A stretch of 64,000 bases of DNA from Staphylococcus coagulans (GTDB lineage: Bacteria; Bacillota; Bacilli; Staphylococcales; Staphylococcaceae), in assembly GCF_002901995.1 (NCBI RefSeq), contig NZ_PPQN01000014.1, forward strand, positions 33,524-97,523, written 5' to 3'. This document shows positions 62,290 to 64,000 of this stretch, piece after piece; the stretch's first letter is position 1; each line of letters opens with the position of its first letter. The notes beneath the pieces were generated by a model. It ran no database searches and was not told the origin of the DNA. It worked only from the letters and a program-made list of their open reading frames with translations. The position numbers and the translations under genes are program-made.

Positions 62290-63351
62290 GTGTTAACAGA
62301 AGAAAAGGTAAGCGCACTTGTAGGAGAAATTAAAGACCCAATTATTAATGTACCTTTAAAAGAAACGCAAGGTATCATTGATATTTCTATAAAAGAAGAA
62401 AAAGCACATGTTAGTGTCAAAGTTGCGATGGCACAGTTAGGGGGACAGCCACAACTTGAATTGCAAATGGCTATCGTTGAGAAGTTGAAAGAAAACGGTG
62501 CTAAAACAGTTGGTATTCGTTTTGAAAGCTTGCCAGAAGAAACGGTTGCAAAATACAAAGGGAATCAAAAAGCAAAAAAACAGACAATAGAAGAATTTTT
62601 ATCAAAAGACAATCCGCTAGAGTTTATTGCGATTGCATCCGGTAAAGGGGGCGTTGGTAAATCAACCGTAGCCGTCAATTTGGCTGTATCACTTGCGCGA
62701 GAAGGAAAACGTGTCGGTCTCATTGATGCTGATATTTATGGTTTTAGTGTACCTGATATGATGGGGATCGATGAAAAGCCGGGCATAGAAGGTAAAACGA
62801 TTATTCCAGTAGAACGTCACGGTGTTAAAGTGATTTCGATGGCTTTCTTTGTAGAAGAAAATGCGCCAGTAATTTGGCGTGGTCCTATGTTAGGTAAAAT
62901 GCTTACGAACTTTTTCACAGAGGTGAAGTGGGGAGATTTAGACTATTTAATTCTTGATTTACCACCGGGTACTGGAGATGTCGCATTAGATGTACATACG
63001 ATGTTACCTTCTAGTAAAGAAATAATTGTCACAACACCGCATCCAACTGCGGCATTTGTTGCAGCAAGAGCTGGTGCTATGGCTAAACATACAGAGCACT
63101 CTATTCTCGGTATTATTGAAAACATGTCTTACTTTGAGAGTAAGGAAACTGGCAATAAAGAATATGTGTTTGGACAAGGCGGCGGCCAAAAGTTAGCTGA
63201 TGAATTAAGTACAGAGTTACTTGGTCAATTGCCGTTAGAACAACCTTCATGGAAACCAGTGGATTTCTCACCTTCCATTTATCAACCAGAAGATCGTTTA
63301 GGGCAAATTTATCGAGACATTGCACTCAAAATTATTGATAAAACAAAATAA
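62290..63351 (+). CDS. Mrp/NBP35 family P-loop ATPase (SalA/ApbC-like)
   Basis: A 353-residue protein. GTG 62290 is preferred, since the ATG 62281 touches the AAAAGGAG site. N-terminal DUF59/MIP18-like domain (about 1-100), then the deviant Walker A SGKGGVGKST and LDLPPGTGD. It has no cysteine at all, so the CxxC pair that bridges an Fe-S cluster in many relatives is absent. In B. subtilis SalA this type acts as a regulator; Fe-S carrier roles are described for S. aureus ApbC. Confidence 0.85.
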   Translation: MLTEEKVSALVGEIKDPIINVPLKETQGIIDISIKEEKAHVSVKVAMAQLGGQPQLELQMAIVEKLKENGAKTVGIRFESLPEETVAKYKGNQKAKKQTIEEFLSKDNPLEFIAIASGKGGVGKSTVAVNLAVSLAREGKRVGLIDADIYGFSVPDMMGIDEKPGIEGKTIIPVERHGVKVISMAFFVEENAPVIWRGPMLGKMLTNFFTEVKWGDLDYLILDLPPGTGDVALDVHTMLPSSKEIIVTTPHPTAAFVAARAGAMAKHTEHSILGIIENMSYFESKETGNKEYVFGQGGGQKLADELSTELLGQLPLEQPSWKPVDFSPSIYQPEDRLGQIYRDIALKIIDKTK

Positions 63352-63410
63352 GTAAAGTTGTTTCATAGATGTTATGAAGCGGGAAAAGTTAAACAGATGA
63401 TATGGTCTGT

Positions 63411-63482
63411 AATGGCATGGATGATTAGGATTGCGTAAAGTAATAGATAATTGCACGCGCGATCCAAACATCTAATGCCATT
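63411..63482 (+). other. Long imperfect hairpin after the Mrp gene
   Basis: AATGGCAT / ATGCCATT outer stem enclosing GGATTGCG / CGCGATCC inner stem; TTTATTAAAT after it. Probably a terminator or the boundary before the rRNA promoters. Confidence 0.5.
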
Positions 63483-63622
63483 TATTAAATTCTGACTGCT
63501 TTAATAGACGTGTTTATGAAATTTGTATGATCTGTATTAGAGTGATTGATAAGGGGAGAATACCATCAGAATCAGCAGTTTTTGGGCTGTTAAAATAAAA
63601 TTTAAAAAATTGAAATTTAGAC

Positions 63623-63651
63623 TTGCTTTTTTATATCAATCTGTATAGAAT
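63623..63651 (+). promoter_or_regulatory. rRNA operon promoter P1
   Basis: TTGCTT at 63623-63628, a 17-nt spacer, TAGAAT at 63646-63651. The position is upstream of a second strong promoter, as in other rrn operons. Confidence 0.6.
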
Positions 63652-63711
63652 ATATTCTTGTGAGCGAAACAAATCACTAATTCAACAATAAAATAAATTA
63701 TTAATTTATTG

Positions 63712-63740
63712 TTGACACATCGTTGAGACGATGATAAGAT
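63712..63740 (+). promoter_or_regulatory. rRNA operon promoter P2
   Basis: Perfect TTGACA at 63712-63717, a 17-nt spacer with an inverted repeat ATCGT..ACGAT, and TAAGAT at 63735-63740. The AT-rich upstream stretch could be an UP element. Confidence 0.75.
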
Positions 63741-64000
63741 ATAAAAGTCGCCAAAAGCGACAAAAAAAGAATTTTATTCAAAAATATTTGAATGGTGTAA
63801 AATTTACTATTGCAAATATGTGAGAATAAATATAAAATATTAAAAGTGTTGTTAATTAAGTTGATTTATAGTAAACTTAGTTAATGATGTTAACAACAGA
63901 ACGAAATGAACATTGAAAACTGAATGACAATATGTCAACGTTAATTCCGATAATTTGAGTACTTTAACGTACTTTGAAGAGTGATTGACTTAAACAATCA
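63741..64000 (+). other. rrn leader (partial), 16S gene beyond the window
   Basis: A T/A-rich leader with ACATTGAAAACTGAATGACA, like antitermination boxes and precursor segments before 16S in staphylococci. The 16S start itself is not reached. Confidence 0.6.

Noticed and set aside
63741..64000. 16S rRNA or tRNA gene
   Set aside because: Only promoters and leader are present; the 16S opening sequence and cloverleaf signals do not appear before the window ends.

Overview
The window looks like the chromosome of a low-GC Firmicute, almost certainly a Staphylococcus. The evidence is the complete S10-spc-alpha ribosomal superoperon, type Z uS14, the amaP-asp23 stress locus with sigma-B-type promoters, the staphyloferrin A genes (sfaD, sfaABC) with htsABC, the sdrM-sepA-lmrB-like efflux trio, and an rrn promoter region next to an Mrp/SalA-like gene. 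Species cannot be fixed from sequence reading alone. The codon and gene differences I recall from S. aureus suggest another staphylococcal species.

Layout. 1-8.6 kb: an aminotransferase, small membrane and coiled-coil proteins, an AEC transporter, a GNAT acetyltransferase, topoisomerase III (topB), a purine permease and a membrane protein. 8.8-23 kb: rpsJ to rplQ, one long co-directional block with secY, adk, infA and rpoA, preceded by a structured ~200-nt leader. 23.4-27.9 kb: the ECF transporter energizing module (ecfA1, ecfA2, ecfT), truA, then rplM-rpsI behind an L13-type leader.

28-37.2 kb is an accessory-looking stretch of lower GC. It holds an AlbA_2/HATPase regulator-like protein, a 90-bp tandem repeat, two gene remnants (one an aminoglycoside 6-adenylyltransferase N-terminus), and a second-type arginyl-tRNA synthetase behind a T-box whose specifier reads CGC (Arg). 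It also holds a zinc protease-like DUF2268 gene coupled to a MerR regulator, an isochorismatase-like hydrolase, and an antibiotic-resistance-type ABC-F ATPase. The ABC-F gene is preceded by a 41-codon leader ORF and a four-segment RNA switch that can sequester its ribosome binding site. I consider this leader the most interesting item in the window. Together the T-box synthetase and the ABC-F gene look like inducible translation-protection functions.

37.2-44 kb: a luciferase-like monooxygenase divergent from a quinone oxidoreductase-like gene, an opuD-like BCCT osmolyte transporter broken by one frameshift in a T run, then amaP, a DUF2273 gene and asp23 with good sigma-B promoter matches, and an MFS exporter. 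44-53.3 kb: staphyloferrin A synthesis and export (sfaD divergent from sfaABC) and uptake (htsABC), with Fur-box-like sequences. 53.4-63.4 kb: a YjiH-like membrane protein, a SunI-like protein, a YdjM-type hydrolase, a UDP-sugar pyrophosphorylase family protein, a hemolysin III family protein, three drug-efflux genes and a cysteine-less Mrp/SalA ATPase. 63.6-64 kb: tandem rRNA promoters and leader; the 16S gene itself lies beyond the window.

A palindromic intergenic element (stem AGCGCTAAGATG...) occurs three times, near 1.4, 43.9 and 54.9 kb.
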